DNA of 64,000 nt, from contig NZ_FZOB01000001.1 of NCBI RefSeq assembly GCF_900188395.1, forward strand, positions 1 through 64,000, in the 5' to 3' direction. The notes beneath the pieces were generated by a model, which was not told where the DNA came from, did no database searches, and saw only the letters and a program-made list of their open reading frames with translations. Position numbers and translations under genes: made by a program. Each line of letters begins with the position of its first letter. The stretch's first letter is position 1. This DNA comes from Desulfurobacterium atlanticum. Its GTDB lineage: Bacteria > Aquificota > Aquificia > Desulfurobacteriales > Desulfurobacteriaceae. Shown here piece after piece: positions 56,085 to 64,000 of this stretch.

Positions 56085-56633
56085 TTACCAGTTTCTGCAT
56101 ATCACTTTGTCTCCGATAGAAAACGGTTTGTCTTTTACTGTTCCGTTTATAACATAAGAAACTGTTTTGGTTGTGTTGTCTATATCTACATTGAAACTGT
56201 TAACGGTAACGATACTTTCATCAAACATCGGTTGCTCTGTTCCAGTTCCGTCAGCTCCCTCATCTACATATCGGTAAAGATTGTTGTTCTGTAAGAAGTA
56301 CTTTATTTCGTACGAACAACTGTCTCCTATAGACCATGTTTTGTTTTCACATATAACATTTTCATAATTAACATATCTAACTATCAAACTACTTCCGTTC
56401 CATTCCACCGGTTTATCACTTGCTTCAACATCGCCATAACCTGCTTTTTTTAAATCGGAGTCTATAATTTCAAGTGCGTTGAATATGGAGATACTTCCCC
56501 TTGACTTTTTCATCGTTTTATCCATCTGTCTGTAGCCAACGGAGAAGAATATAAAGGCTGCAGTCATCAGAATAAGAGCTATAGACATTCCGACAATAAG
56601 TTCGGTAAGGGTGAATCCGCTACGCCACTTCAT
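56085..56633 (-). CDS. PilW-like minor prepilin
   Basis: A 182-residue type IV prepilin with leader MKWRSG, cleavage before F-T-L-T-E-L (glutamate at +5) and a hydrophobic helix. A downstream globular domain contains several cysteines. The size and place between PilV- and PilX-type genes suggest the PilW role, part of the tip-priming minor pilin complex. The exact orthology is inferred from order. Confidence 0.8.
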   Translation of the reverse strand: MKWRSGFTLTELIVGMSIALILMTAAFIFFSVGYRQMDKTMKKSRGSISIFNALEIIDSDLKKAGYGDVEASDKPVEWNGSSLIVRYVNYENVICENKTWSIGDSCSYEIKYFLQNNNLYRYVDEGADGTGTEQPMFDESIVTVNSFNVDIDNTTKTVSYVINGTVKDKPFSIGDKVICRNW

Positions 56634-57029
56634 TTACCAGTTTCCTTTAATGTAGTTTAAAGTTACATTTCCTGTGTAGTTCTGGTATGTGAATGTTGCT
56701 ATTACCGTTATCTCTTTTGTGTCTGGAGATGTTCCCAAGTTTACAATCCATCTTACACTTTTATCACCTGCAAAGCCGTCACAACACGACCCTGTATCAT
56801 TTTCGCAGGTATCATCCGTTCCTATAGTTAGACACAAATCTGTATAGTTTAAGCTTATTAGGTGTTCTAAAACTTTGTTTGCTTTATAAAGTGCAACTTC
56901 TCTCTCTTCGTTGATTTTTGAGTATTTTATATTGAAAACAAGAAGTGCCCCTATTCCGAGTATTGCAATAGCAAATATCGCCATTGCAGCTATTATCTCT
57001 ATGATGGTGAATCCCTTTCTATTTTTCAA
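56634..57029 (-). CDS. PilV-like minor prepilin
   Basis: A 131-residue prepilin with leader MKNRKG and F-T-I-I-E-I after the cleavage site. The mature part has a cysteine-rich patch (D-T-C-E-N...S-C-C-D-G). It starts at TTG 57029 immediately after the stop of the FimT-like gene, with GAAGAGG upstream. The N-terminal A-I-L-G-I-G-A-L resembles PilV/PulJ-type proteins. Confidence 0.8.
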   Translation of the reverse strand: MKNRKGFTIIEIIAAMAIFAIAILGIGALLVFNIKYSKINEEREVALYKANKVLEHLISLNYTDLCLTIGTDDTCENDTGSCCDGFAGDKSVRWIVNLGTSPDTKEITVIATFTYQNYTGNVTLNYIKGNW

Positions 57030-57464
57030 CTAAAGCCTCTTCAATTGGATTCTGCCGCCTATATTGTTTATTACTATGTTATAGGTTACGCCATATCCTG
57101 AAATTACAATGGTGCCTCCTGTTATTGGAAGTTTATTTCTTCTAAATTTAATTTCGTTATTTGTAAAATTACTTAATAAACTGATGTTTGTGTCATCTAT
57201 CGTAATTGATTTGATCGGTGTGGTTGCCGTTTCAGGTGCGTAGATTTCATATCTGTCAGAATAGATTTTTACTTTACTTGAACCTTTTTCCATTGCGAGT
57301 CCCTGTGCAAACTGCAGGTCAGCTGTTAGCTGTTCTGCTACCTGCCTTACTTTAGTGCTATTTATCCATCTGCCTATTTTTGGAACTGCTATAGCAGCAA
57401 TAATTCCTACTATTGCTATAACAATTATAAGTTCAGTCAAAGTGAATGCATTTAACTTTTTCAA
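57030..57464 (-). CDS. FimT/GspH-like minor prepilin
   Basis: A 144-residue prepilin. The leader is MKKLNA, with alanine instead of the usual glycine before F-T-L-T-E-L. After the helix comes a GspH/FimT-type domain (A-E-Q-L-T-A-D-L-Q-F-A-Q-G-L-A). TTG 57464 is selected because GGAG lies six bases upstream and gives a normal short leader; an earlier TTG would add four residues. First gene of the six-gene minor-pilin operon. Confidence 0.8.
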   Translation of the reverse strand: MKKLNAFTLTELIIVIAIVGIIAAIAVPKIGRWINSTKVRQVAEQLTADLQFAQGLAMEKGSSKVKIYSDRYEIYAPETATTPIKSITIDDTNISLLSNFTNNEIKFRRNKLPITGGTIVISGYGVTYNIVINNIGGRIQLKRL

Positions 57465-57573
57465 AACTGTCTCCAAATTTTGTTAAAAATTTTTCTGACT
57501 TTAAATTTAATTATATACTTTGCTTTATAGAGAAACAACTTTATAAAAAATCTAAAATTCCTTTGAAAATTTA

Positions 57574-57602
57574 TTGACATTTAGATGCAGAAATCTTAAA
57601 TT
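57574..57602 (+). promoter_or_regulatory. Candidate promoter of hspR
   Basis: TTGACA (57574-57579), a 17-base spacer and TAAATT (57597-57602) lie just upstream of the hspR ribosome site. AAATTTA and TAAATTT flank the promoter as an imperfectly informative A/T inverted repeat. A classical HspR box (HAIR) is not evident. Confidence 0.6.
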
Positions 57603-57625
57603 TAATTGTGCAAGGAGGCGGTGAG

Positions 57626-57997
57626 ATGAGAGATGAGCATACTCCCGTATATATGATAAGTGTTGTAGCCCAGCTTGTAGGGGTTCATCCTCAAACGTTA
57701 AGATTTTATGAGAATGAGGGGCTTATAAAACCTTCAAGAACACAGGGAAAGACGAGGCTTTACTCTGAGGCTGATCTTAAAAGAGTGAAGCGCATAGTGA
57801 CTCTTACAAGAGAAAGAGGGGTGAATGTTGCGGGAGTTGATCTGATATTGAAAATGGAAGATGATATCGGCAGATTATTTGAGATTCTGGCTGATCTACT
57901 TGATGAAACTTTAAAGAAATCGCTTATGGAACGTCTTGAAAGTGAGAATTTTTCTGAAATTGATGTTGAAAATTTCTTAAAGATTCTATTAAGATAG
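57626..57997 (+). CDS. hspR: HspR-type MerR-family heat-shock repressor
   Basis: A 123-residue MerR-family regulator with the HspR pattern: P-V-Y-M-I-S-V-V-A-Q-L, then VHPQTLRFYENEGLIKPSRTQGKTRLYS. In actinobacteria and epsilonproteobacteria HspR represses dnaK and clpB operons and is released on heat stress. ATG 57626 is chosen from AAGGAGG seven bases before it; an upstream GTG at 57608 precedes that site. It lies directly before the ClpB-like gene, the arrangement expected for autoregulation. Confidence 0.88.
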   Translation: MRDEHTPVYMISVVAQLVGVHPQTLRFYENEGLIKPSRTQGKTRLYSEADLKRVKRIVTLTRERGVNVAGVDLILKMEDDIGRLFEILADLLDETLKKSLMERLESENFSEIDVENFLKILLR

Positions 57998-58063
57998 CAG
58001 TAATATTTTAAAACAGGACTGTAACGAAAAAACATAAAAAATATAATCAAAGGGAGGTTTAGC

Positions 58064-60619
58064 ATGAATATCTGGGATATTCTTAGTGGAAGAGCAAAAG
58101 ATTCTATTATGCTTTCTCAGGAAATAGCAAGACAACTTGGAGAAAGGTATGTAGATACGGAGCATCTTCTCCTTGCGATGGTTGAGCTGCCAGGTTCTCC
58201 AATAATAGACATTTTCACAATAGCAGGCTATGACCCTATAAGGGTTAAAAAGTTTATAAGGGAACAGGTTGATAGACTTGGGAGACTTGGTGTCCCCGGA
58301 AGTTATACAGGATATGAGGAGATTTATATAACCCCTACTCTTAAAAAAGTTCTTGATTCGGCTATAGATGAAGCAAGGAATATGAAGGCAAGAAATGTTG
58401 ATGTGGAACATCTTTTCCTTGCACTCTTTAACGTGCCTGAGGGAATGGCTGCAAGAATTTTAAACAAGCTTGGAATAACCAAAGATGAAGCTGTGAAGGC
58501 CGTTGAGAAATACAGAGCTGGTAAAAAGAAGGTTTCAAGAGATATTTCAGGTAGAAGGGGCGGTAAGCAGCTTCCTGAAATTTTAAGGAAATATGCTATA
58601 GATCTTACAGGTCTTGCTGAAGAGGGTAAGCTTGACCCAGTAATAGGTCGTGAAAATGAGATGAAAAGGGTTATTCAGATTCTTTCAAGAAGGACAAAGA
58701 ACAACCCTGTTCTTGTTGGACCTGCTGGTGTTGGTAAAACTGCGATTGTTGAAGGCGTTGCTCAAAAAATTGCAAACGGTGAAGTGCCAGATGACTTGAA
58801 AGATAAAAGAATAGTAGCTCTTGATATGGCATCTCTTGTGGCAGGAACAAAATATCGTGGAGAATTTGAGGAAAGATTAAAGCAGGTTCTTGATGCTGTT
58901 AAAAATGAGGGAAATATTATTCTCTTTATTGATGAGCTTCATACAGTTATAGGAGCTGGTGCTGCTGAAGGTTCAATGGATGCGGCAAATATTATGAAGC
59001 CGGCACTTGCAAGAGGGGAGTTCAGGGTAATAGGTGCAACTACAACCGATGAATACAGAAAACATATTGAGAAAGATCCTGCCCTTGAAAGAAGGTTTGC
59101 ACCTGTATGGGTTGATGAGCCTGATATTGATACAGCAATTGAGATGCTTAAAGGTTTGAGACCAAAACTTGAAGAGCATCATAAAGTTAAAATCACAGAT
59201 GAGGCAATAGAAGCAGCGGTTAAACTTTCCAAAAAGTACATACAGGGAAGATACCTTCCTGATAAAGCTATAGATGTTCTTGATGAGGCTTGTGCACGTA
59301 AGAGGATTCAGGCTACTTATGTATCACCTGAAATGCATGAGCTTAAAGAGAAACTTCATCAGTTAAGAGCTGAACTTGATGAAGCAGTTAAAAATGAGGA
59401 ATTTGATAAGGCTGCTAAACTTAAGAATGAGATTAAGAAAGTGGAAGAGCGTATAAAAGAGCTTGAAGAGAAACAGGAAAAGATGAGAGAGGAGGCTAAA
59501 GGGGATAAGCCGGTTGTTACTGCTGAAGATATAGCGGAAGTGATTTCTGAAATGACAGGTATTCCAGCTTCTAAGCTTCAAGAAGAAGAAATTCAGAAAC
59601 TTCTCAGAATGGAGAAAGAGTTACATGAAAGAGTTATCGGGCAGGAAAGGGCTATAAAGGCTATTTCTGAAGCTATAAGAAGGGCAAGAGCTGGACTTGA
59701 ACCGGGTAACAGACCTCTTGGAAGCTTTCTCTTCCTTGGACCAACAGGTGTAGGTAAAACAGAACTTGCCAAAGCACTTGCGGAGTATCTTTTTGGTGAT
59801 GAAACTGCAATGATAAGACTTGACATGTCTGAATATATGGAGAAGCATGCAGTGTCCAAGCTTATAGGGGCTCCTCCGGGGTATGTTGGATATGATGAGG
59901 GCGGTCAGTTAACCGAGGCGGTAAGAAGGAAACCTTACAGTGTTATTCTCCTTGATGAGATAGAAAAGGCTCATCCTGATGTGTTTAACATTCTTCTTCA
60001 GATACTTGACGATGGAAGGTTGACCGATGCTAAAGGGAGAACTGTTGATTTCAGTAATACTGTGATAATTATGACATCAAACGTAGGTTCAGAGTATCTA
60101 ATGCATCTTTCTAAGGAAGAGTTTGAGAAGAACTATGAGAAGATTAAAGAGCAGGTTATGGCTGAGCTTAAGAAAAGATTCAGACCTGAGTTTCTCAACA
60201 GGATTGATGAGATTATCATCTTCCATCCATTGGCTGAAGAGGAGATCAAGCAGATTGTTGACCTGCTTGTTAGACAGCTTAATAAGAGACTTGCTGAAAG
60301 GGGAATTAAAGTTAAGTTGACAGAAGAGGCGAAGAAAGAGCTTGCAAAACGCGGTTATGTGCCTGAATTTGGTGCAAGGCCTCTTAAGAGAACAATACAA
60401 AGAGAGCTTGAAACACCTCTTTCTGTGGAAATATTGAAAGGGGAAGTTCAGGAAGGAGATACTGTAACTGTTGACTATGATAAAGAGAAAGGAGAATTTA
60501 CGTTTAATGTTGAAAAGCCTGAGATTCCTGAGGCGAAAAAGGCAGAGATAAAAACAGAAGAACCTGAAAAATCGGAAGAAAGCGGTTCTAACGATACAAA
60601 AAGTGGTGAAAATAACTGA
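58064..60619 (+). CDS. ClpB/ClpC-like AAA+ ATPase of the hspR operon
   Basis: An 851-residue two-ring AAA+ protein: Clp-N repeats (1-150), Walker A GPAGVGKT, a middle domain with a UVR-like helix (E-F-D-K-A-A-K-L-K), second Walker [13 protein letters not shown], and a charged glutamate/lysine tail from about 815. The (V/M/L)GF loop for ClpP found in the clpC of this window is missing after SNVG. The middle domain is much shorter than the long coiled coil of classical ClpB. It may be a ClpP-independent chaperone; a strict ClpB or ClpC label is not justified. Confidence 0.88.
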   Translation: MNIWDILSGRAKDSIMLSQEIARQLGERYVDTEHLLLAMVELPGSPIIDIFTIAGYDPIRVKKFIREQVDRLGRLGVPGSYTGYEEIYITPTLKKVLDSAIDEARNMKARNVDVEHLFLALFNVPEGMAARILNKLGITKDEAVKAVEKYRAGKKKVSRDISGRRGGKQLPEILRKYAIDLTGLAEEGKLDPVIGRENEMKRVIQILSRRTKNNPVLVGPAGVGKTAIVEGVAQKIANGEVPDDLKDKRIVALDMASLVAGTKYRGEFEERLKQVLDAVKNEGNIILFIDELHTVIGAGAAEGSMDAANIMKPALARGEFRVIGATTTDEYRKHIEKDPALERRFAPVWVDEPDIDTAIEMLKGLRPKLEEHHKVKITDEAIEAAVKLSKKYIQGRYLPDKAIDVLDEACARKRIQATYVSPEMHELKEKLHQLRAELDEAVKNEEFDKAAKLKNEIKKVEERIKELEEKQEKMREEAKGDKPVVTAEDIAEVISEMTGIPASKLQEEEIQKLLRMEKELHERVIGQERAIKAISEAIRRARAGLEPGNRPLGSFLFLGPTGVGKTELAKALAEYLFGDETAMIRLDMSEYMEKHAVSKLIGAPPGYVGYDEGGQLTEAVRRKPYSVILLDEIEKAHPDVFNILLQILDDGRLTDAKGRTVDFSNTVIIMTSNVGSEYLMHLSKEEFEKNYEKIKEQVMAELKKRFRPEFLNRIDEIIIFHPLAEEEIKQIVDLLVRQLNKRLAERGIKVKLTEEAKKELAKRGYVPEFGARPLKRTIQRELETPLSVEILKGEVQEGDTVTVDYDKEKGEFTFNVEKPEIPEAKKAEIKTEEPEKSEESGSNDTKSGENN

Positions 60620-60642
60620 TTTAAACCTTAGAAACACCTGGA

Positions 60643-60675
60643 AGCGGGAGGATAACCTCCCGCTTTTTCTTTTTT
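60643..60675 (+). terminator. Rho-independent terminator of the hspR operon
   Basis: A nine-pair stem AGCGGGAGG-ATAA-CCTCCCGCT (60643-60664) followed by a T-run, 23 bases after the ClpB-like stop. Confidence 0.93.
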
Positions 60676-60733
60676 CTTGAAAAAGTTTTTCATCTATGTA
60701 TAATTTTTTTATAGGAATTTTCTGGAGGTTTGT

Positions 60734-62089
60734 TTGGGAATGATGAAAGTTAAAATGTTTAATTTGCTTGTGTTAATAACTTTTCTGATTTTTCTACCAA
60801 GAGTAAATGCTGCGAATATTGGAATGTACCTTAAATCTGCCCACGGCAACGCCACCTACGGAGTAAACAGAAACTCAATGTCAGGATACTCAATAGGGAA
60901 CTGCGACCACTGCCACGAAATGCACGCAAGCCAAAATGGTGTAGAACCAACACCCCAAAACGGCTCTCCATCCCCATTTGCCCTGTTTGCCCCAAACTTT
61001 AACACTGCAAAAACAACTAACCCATACACTCTATCAGACAACTACTGCTTCTACTGCCATTCAACAACAACAGACGGCTCAGTTCAGGTAGGAGGAATAG
61101 ATAACCACAACTTCAGCTACACATTTGGTGGATACACATCATCAAGTGTAACAGGTATATACCAGATGTTTAACCAGGCATCCTACCACAACCTTTACGA
61201 CCTTCACCAATTTGCCCTTGGAAATGCAGGAAGCACAACACTTCCATTTAGCACATTCTACAAACAACAATCAAACCCATGTGACACCTGCCACAACCCC
61301 CACATAGTAAGAGCAAACAAAAGAAATGTATCAGACCCAACATACACACCACTTTCAAAACCATCAGACCACAATAACCTCTGGGGAGACGATGCAAACG
61401 AAACCCTTGCAGCCCTTACAAACGCCTACCAGCCGCCTTACTACTACGGTTCAACCACAACATTTGAACCTGACGGAGCTGCCGATACCCCATCAAATCA
61501 GGCAGCAAAGATGCCCGACTACATAACCTACTGTACAGACTGTCACAACACGGTAAATAAAATTTACAGCACTACTCTTGGAAGGGAGCTTTATGAGATA
61601 GATTGGTTTTCAGATGATGGAGATAAACATGGATTCAGGGTGGCGGATTCAGATGTAGGGGTGGGTGATACAAACACAGCTTCTTTAAAACGCCCTTACA
61701 ATGGCAGTCCGATAGCTAACGCAAACGGAGCCGGGTTTGTTGTTTCCTGTATGGACTGTCATGAAGCTCACGGTTCTAAACATGCGTATTTAATAAGGGA
61801 AGAAGTTAACGGTAAAGTTATGGAATCAATAGTAAATGATTATAATCTCTCAGAACTTTGCAGAAAATGTCATATGGATGATGAAGCTGCTTATGGAAGG
61901 GCTTCTGGAAGGAATAAATGGCGCTATGTTCATCATAGAGCACCTGATGCTCCCTATCATGGAGGAGGTTGTGGCCCTTGTCATGGAAGATTCGGGGGAA
62001 CAGGACCAGATTCTTGTATAAAATGCCATTTTCATGGTGGTACTGATAAAGTTTTAGGTACAATGGCTACTAAGCGTAGAACATTTTAG
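60734..62089 (+). CDS. Secreted octahaem cytochrome c with mosaic codon usage
   Basis: A 451-residue secreted cytochrome with a signal peptide ending near residue 26 (R-V-N-A) and eight CxxCH motifs: CDHCH (57-61), CFYCH, CDTCH, CTDCH, CMDCH, CRKCH, CGPCH and CIKCH. TTG 60734 is five bases after GGAGG; ATG 60740 is the alternative. Codon choice switches sharply inside the gene (separate entry). It resembles doubled-CXXCH/decahaem-type respiratory proteins in general design but I cannot name a family. The stop overlaps that of the convergent membrane-protein gene by 4 nt. Confidence 0.82.
   Translation: MGMMKVKMFNLLVLITFLIFLPRVNAANIGMYLKSAHGNATYGVNRNSMSGYSIGNCDHCHEMHASQNGVEPTPQNGSPSPFALFAPNFNTAKTTNPYTLSDNYCFYCHSTTTDGSVQVGGIDNHNFSYTFGGYTSSSVTGIYQMFNQASYHNLYDLHQFALGNAGSTTLPFSTFYKQQSNPCDTCHNPHIVRANKRNVSDPTYTPLSKPSDHNNLWGDDANETLAALTNAYQPPYYYGSTTTFEPDGAADTPSNQAAKMPDYITYCTDCHNTVNKIYSTTLGRELYEIDWFSDDGDKHGFRVADSDVGVGDTNTASLKRPYNGSPIANANGAGFVVSCMDCHEAHGSKHAYLIREEVNGKVMESIVNDYNLSELCRKCHMDDEAAYGRASGRNKWRYVHHRAPDAPYHGGGCGPCHGRFGGTGPDSCIKCHFHGGTDKVLGTMATKRRTF
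60838..61575 (+). other. Foreign-looking codon block inside the octahaem cytochrome gene
   Basis: From about codon 36 to 280 nearly every Tyr, His and Asn codon ends in C: I count Tyr TAC 19 of 19 and His CAC 11 of 12. In the rest of the gene it is about 1 of 7 and 1 of 11, and the signal-peptide codons before the block use AAT. The block spans exactly the first four haem motifs; boundaries are sharp at about 60838 and 61550-61575. Recombination with a compositionally different cytochrome gene is the simplest reading. Confidence 0.8.
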
Positions 62090-62508
62090 TTTTTAAAAAA
62101 CTTTATACCGCTTAAAAATAGGGCTGTTGATATACTGATATCTATAATTGAAACAGCTATAAGCAGGGTATGATTTCCTGATGCTATTTCTGATAGTTTA
62201 GAACCTAAAAAAATCATTGCTGTCAGGAAAATGTAGAATTTTGTTTCAAACACCTGCCAGATTGTAGCTCTTTTTAAATTTTCTATTCGCTTTATTTTCT
62301 TTTCGGCAGATTTTGAAAATATATATTTCCATTTAACTATTCCTAAAAGTATCCCTGAAATTAAAGCAGTTATTATCCAGACTTTTAAGGGTTTAATGCT
62401 GAATGCTTCGTTGAGAAGAGAAGCACTTTTAAATGCTAAAACTATGCTGCCGCTATACCATATAGCAACAGCAATAGATTTTAGAATTTGTGGAGATACT
62501 ATTAGCAT
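62086..62508 (-). CDS. Small four-helix membrane protein of unknown function
   Basis: A 140-residue integral membrane protein with about four hydrophobic helices (10-32, 41-60, 88-108 and 113-135) and a basic loop K-W-K-Y-I-F-S-K-S-A-E-K-K-I-K. The first helix, I-A-V-A-I-W-Y-S-G-S, vaguely recalls HemJ or DUF4149 proteins, but their conserved histidine is not seen, so no family is assigned. It is the last gene after hemH-hemY on the minus strand, which hints at a link with haem synthesis. Confidence 0.7.
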   Translation of the reverse strand: MLIVSPQILKSIAVAIWYSGSIVLAFKSASLLNEAFSIKPLKVWIITALISGILLGIVKWKYIFSKSAEKKIKRIENLKRATIWQVFETKFYIFLTAMIFLGSKLSEIASGNHTLLIAVSIIDISISTALFLSGIKFFKN

Positions 62509-62526
62509 TTATTGTATATTCCCTGC

Positions 62527-63897
62527 TTATATATTTTTTACTACAGCTTCAGCTGTTTTAAGTGAGTTGTAAACACAATCGTTTACACCAACTCCCTTGT
62601 AAGCGTTTGAGTTTAAATATAGTCCTTTGTGGTTGGTAGTTCTTTTAAAAATTTCTTCAACTTTTTCAAGGTGTCCGACTGTATAGTGAGGTATTCCCTT
62701 TGTGTGTTTAAACACTTTTGTAATTTCCGGTTTGTGTCTTATCTTCATTATTTTTTTGATGTCTTTGTATGTAAACTTTGCTATCTCCTCCTCTCCTGCC
62801 ATAGCAAGTTGAGGCTGTCTTGCTCCTCCAACCATAGCTCTTATAAGTGCTTTCCCCTCTGGTGCTCTATTTGGAAAGATACTTGAGTCCCACAGAACTC
62901 CAAGTATCTTTCTGTTTTCTGTCCTTGGGACAAGAAAACCGAATCCATCAAGGTCATGGCCGAGTCCTTTTTTCCTGAAGCCAAAAGCGACAACTGCTAT
63001 AGGAGAATAATCTATCTCGTTTAATTTTTCAGAAAGCTCTTTATCAAAATTCTTGGTGAGAGAAGCAGCAACGTATGAAGGTGTGGCAAGTACTATGATA
63101 TCAAATGTTTCTTCAAATATTTCATCCCCTCTTTCGTAAACAATTTTCCACTTATCTTTCTCTTTTATAAGTTTTTTAACAGTTGTGTTTGTTAGAATTT
63201 CCCCTTTTATATTTTCAACAAGTGCATCTATAAGGTCTATCACACCATTTTTAAACGACATAAGAACACCGCCGGGACCTGCTGTAGCATCTTTTTTTTC
63301 CTTTTTCATTGCTAAAAGTCCTTTTATAAGCCCACCGTATTTTTTCTCAAGATGCCATACTGCAGGAAAAGCAGCTTTTACACTTAACCTGTCGGGATCT
63401 CCAGCAAAAATTCCGGCTGCCATAGGGTCTATCAATTTTTCTAATGATTCCTCTCCAATCCTTCTTTTTACAAATGAGGAAAGACTTTCATCAGAATCAT
63501 CCTCTTTTGGGGGAACAAAATATTCTGCTGCAAGACGAAGTTTTCCTTTAAAGGATAATACGTATGAAGCGAGAAAAGCTATCGGACTTTCAGGTAGTCT
63601 TACCAGTTTGCCGTTTACAAACACAAATCTTTTTCTTGCTTTATCTGAGCTTCTGTAAAGTCTATCTTCAATTCCAAGTTCCTTTACAAGCTCAAGTGTG
63701 TAAGGTTTATTGTCAAGAAAACCGTTTGGGCCTGTTTCTATAATGAATCCATTTTCATGGACTGTTCTCATTTTACCGCCGCACTGCTTTTCTTTCTCAA
63801 GCACTTTAACGGTAATATATCCACCGGATAACTTTTCAATATAAAAGGCTGTTGTTAAACCTGAAACACCAGCACCTATAACTGCAACTTTCTTCAT
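62527..63897 (-). CDS. hemY: Protoporphyrinogen/coproporphyrinogen oxidase (HemY/HemG type)
   Basis: An FAD flavoprotein of 456 residues. It shows the dinucleotide motif VIGAGVSGLTTAFYIEK, EKEKQCGGKMRT, the ETGPNGFLD substrate-site motif, DPMAAGIFAGDP, and a C-terminal FAD-contact segment K-G-V-G-V-N-D-C. ATG 63897 follows AGGAGATAGA. It sits one base after hemH. In an anaerobe the electron acceptor would not be oxygen; whether protoporphyrinogen or coproporphyrinogen is the substrate cannot be read from the sequence. Confidence 0.9.
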   Translation of the reverse strand: MKKVAVIGAGVSGLTTAFYIEKLSGGYITVKVLEKEKQCGGKMRTVHENGFIIETGPNGFLDNKPYTLELVKELGIEDRLYRSSDKARKRFVFVNGKLVRLPESPIAFLASYVLSFKGKLRLAAEYFVPPKEDDSDESLSSFVKRRIGEESLEKLIDPMAAGIFAGDPDRLSVKAAFPAVWHLEKKYGGLIKGLLAMKKEKKDATAGPGGVLMSFKNGVIDLIDALVENIKGEILTNTTVKKLIKEKDKWKIVYERGDEIFEETFDIIVLATPSYVAASLTKNFDKELSEKLNEIDYSPIAVVAFGFRKKGLGHDLDGFGFLVPRTENRKILGVLWDSSIFPNRAPEGKALIRAMVGGARQPQLAMAGEEEIAKFTYKDIKKIMKIRHKPEITKVFKHTKGIPHYTVGHLEKVEEIFKRTTNHKGLYLNSNAYKGVGVNDCVYNSLKTAEAVVKNI

Positions 63898-63899
63898 TT

Positions 63900-64000
63900 C
63901 TATCTCCTGAAAAGTTTTTCACATTCTGTTGCTATGGCTTTTATTAAATTATCATCTTTGTGGTTTAAGGGAACTCTTACATATCTCTCAATGCCTGCTT
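63900..64000 (-). CDS. hemH: Ferrochelatase, C-terminal end (partial)
   Basis: The window edge cuts this gene. The last 32 codons read A-G-I-E-R-Y-V-R-V-P-L-N, then N-H-K-D-D-N-L-I-K-A-I-A and a stop at 63900-63902. The G-x-x-x-x-R-V-P-x-L-N pattern followed by a short terminal helix is the usual end of ferrochelatase. Its stop lies two bases before the hemY start, consistent with a hemH-hemY operon. Confidence 0.75.
   Translation of the reverse strand, partial: AGIERYVRVPLNHKDDNLIKAIATECEKLFRR

Noticed and set aside
58042-58047. Perfect TATAAT before the ClpB-like gene
   Set aside because: It is only 16 bases before the ATG, so a transcript from it would start inside the ribosome site; the hspR promoter upstream is the better source.

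Overview
The window is an A+T-rich bacterial chromosome segment, tightly packed with short gaps and many ATGA- or TTGA-type gene overlaps. No insertion sequence, prophage, CRISPR array or rRNA operon was seen. The gene content points to a thermophilic, chemolithoautotrophic, Gram-negative anaerobe of the Aquificota, most likely Desulfurobacteriaceae (Desulfurobacterium/Thermovibrio-like). The grounds are: carboxylating 2-oxoacid:ferredoxin oxidoreductases of both the pyruvate and 2-oxoglutarate type plus succinyl-CoA synthetase (reductive TCA cycle), a group 3b NAD(P)-linked NiFe hydrogenase, cytochrome c System II, multihaem cytochromes, a probable futalosine-pathway deaminase, and lipid A/LPS genes. 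The taxonomic call is inference from gene content; no marker gene is present to settle it.

Layout. 1-4.2 kb: start of a leftward gene, then ymdB-like phosphodiesterase, folD, ferredoxin, LapA-like and S4 proteins, and an acyl-CoA/acyl-ACP synthetase gene broken by a frameshift. 4.2-9.3 kb (minus): tRNA-Val(GAC), ccsA-resB for cytochrome c maturation, a probable aminodeoxyfutalosine deaminase and a CCA-type nucleotidyltransferase. 9.4-22.4 kb (plus): lolD-clpC, rsmE-macro domain, alaC-hom, then a long overlapping operon queE-waaA-lpxK-lpxL-miaA-hfq-hflX joining queuosine, lipid A and RNA metabolism. 22.4-29 kb: an unknown leftward gene, then ybaB-recR-porCDAB-mglB-mglA-bioB. 29-39.3 kb: a heptahaem cytochrome, secDF-lptF-lptG-endonuclease V, and the hydBGDA hydrogenase operon behind a near-consensus promoter. 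39.4-46.5 kb: membrane thioredoxin, beta-CASP nuclease, PolX, NnrDE and an NtrY-like sensor kinase. 46.6-51.7 kb: sucCD-korDABC, a complete succinate-to-2-oxoglutarate module. 51.7-57.5 kb (minus): a minor-pilin operon (FimT, PilV, PilW types) that ends in three large PilX-like paralogues. 57.6-60.7 kb: hspR plus a ClpB-like ATPase. 60.7-64 kb: an octahaem cytochrome of mosaic codon usage, then hemH(partial)-hemY-unknown membrane protein on the minus strand.

How it fits together: the hydrogenase links H2 to NAD(P), ferredoxins and the POR/KOR complexes fix CO2, and CcsA/ResB plus haem synthesis genes serve the multihaem cytochromes. MglA/MglB and the minor pilins may form a pilus/polarity layer. 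The observations most worth following are the abrupt codon-usage block in the octahaem cytochrome, the PilX-like triplet with shared Ca-loop-like and C-terminal motifs, and the mglBA pair embedded in the pyruvate oxidoreductase operon.
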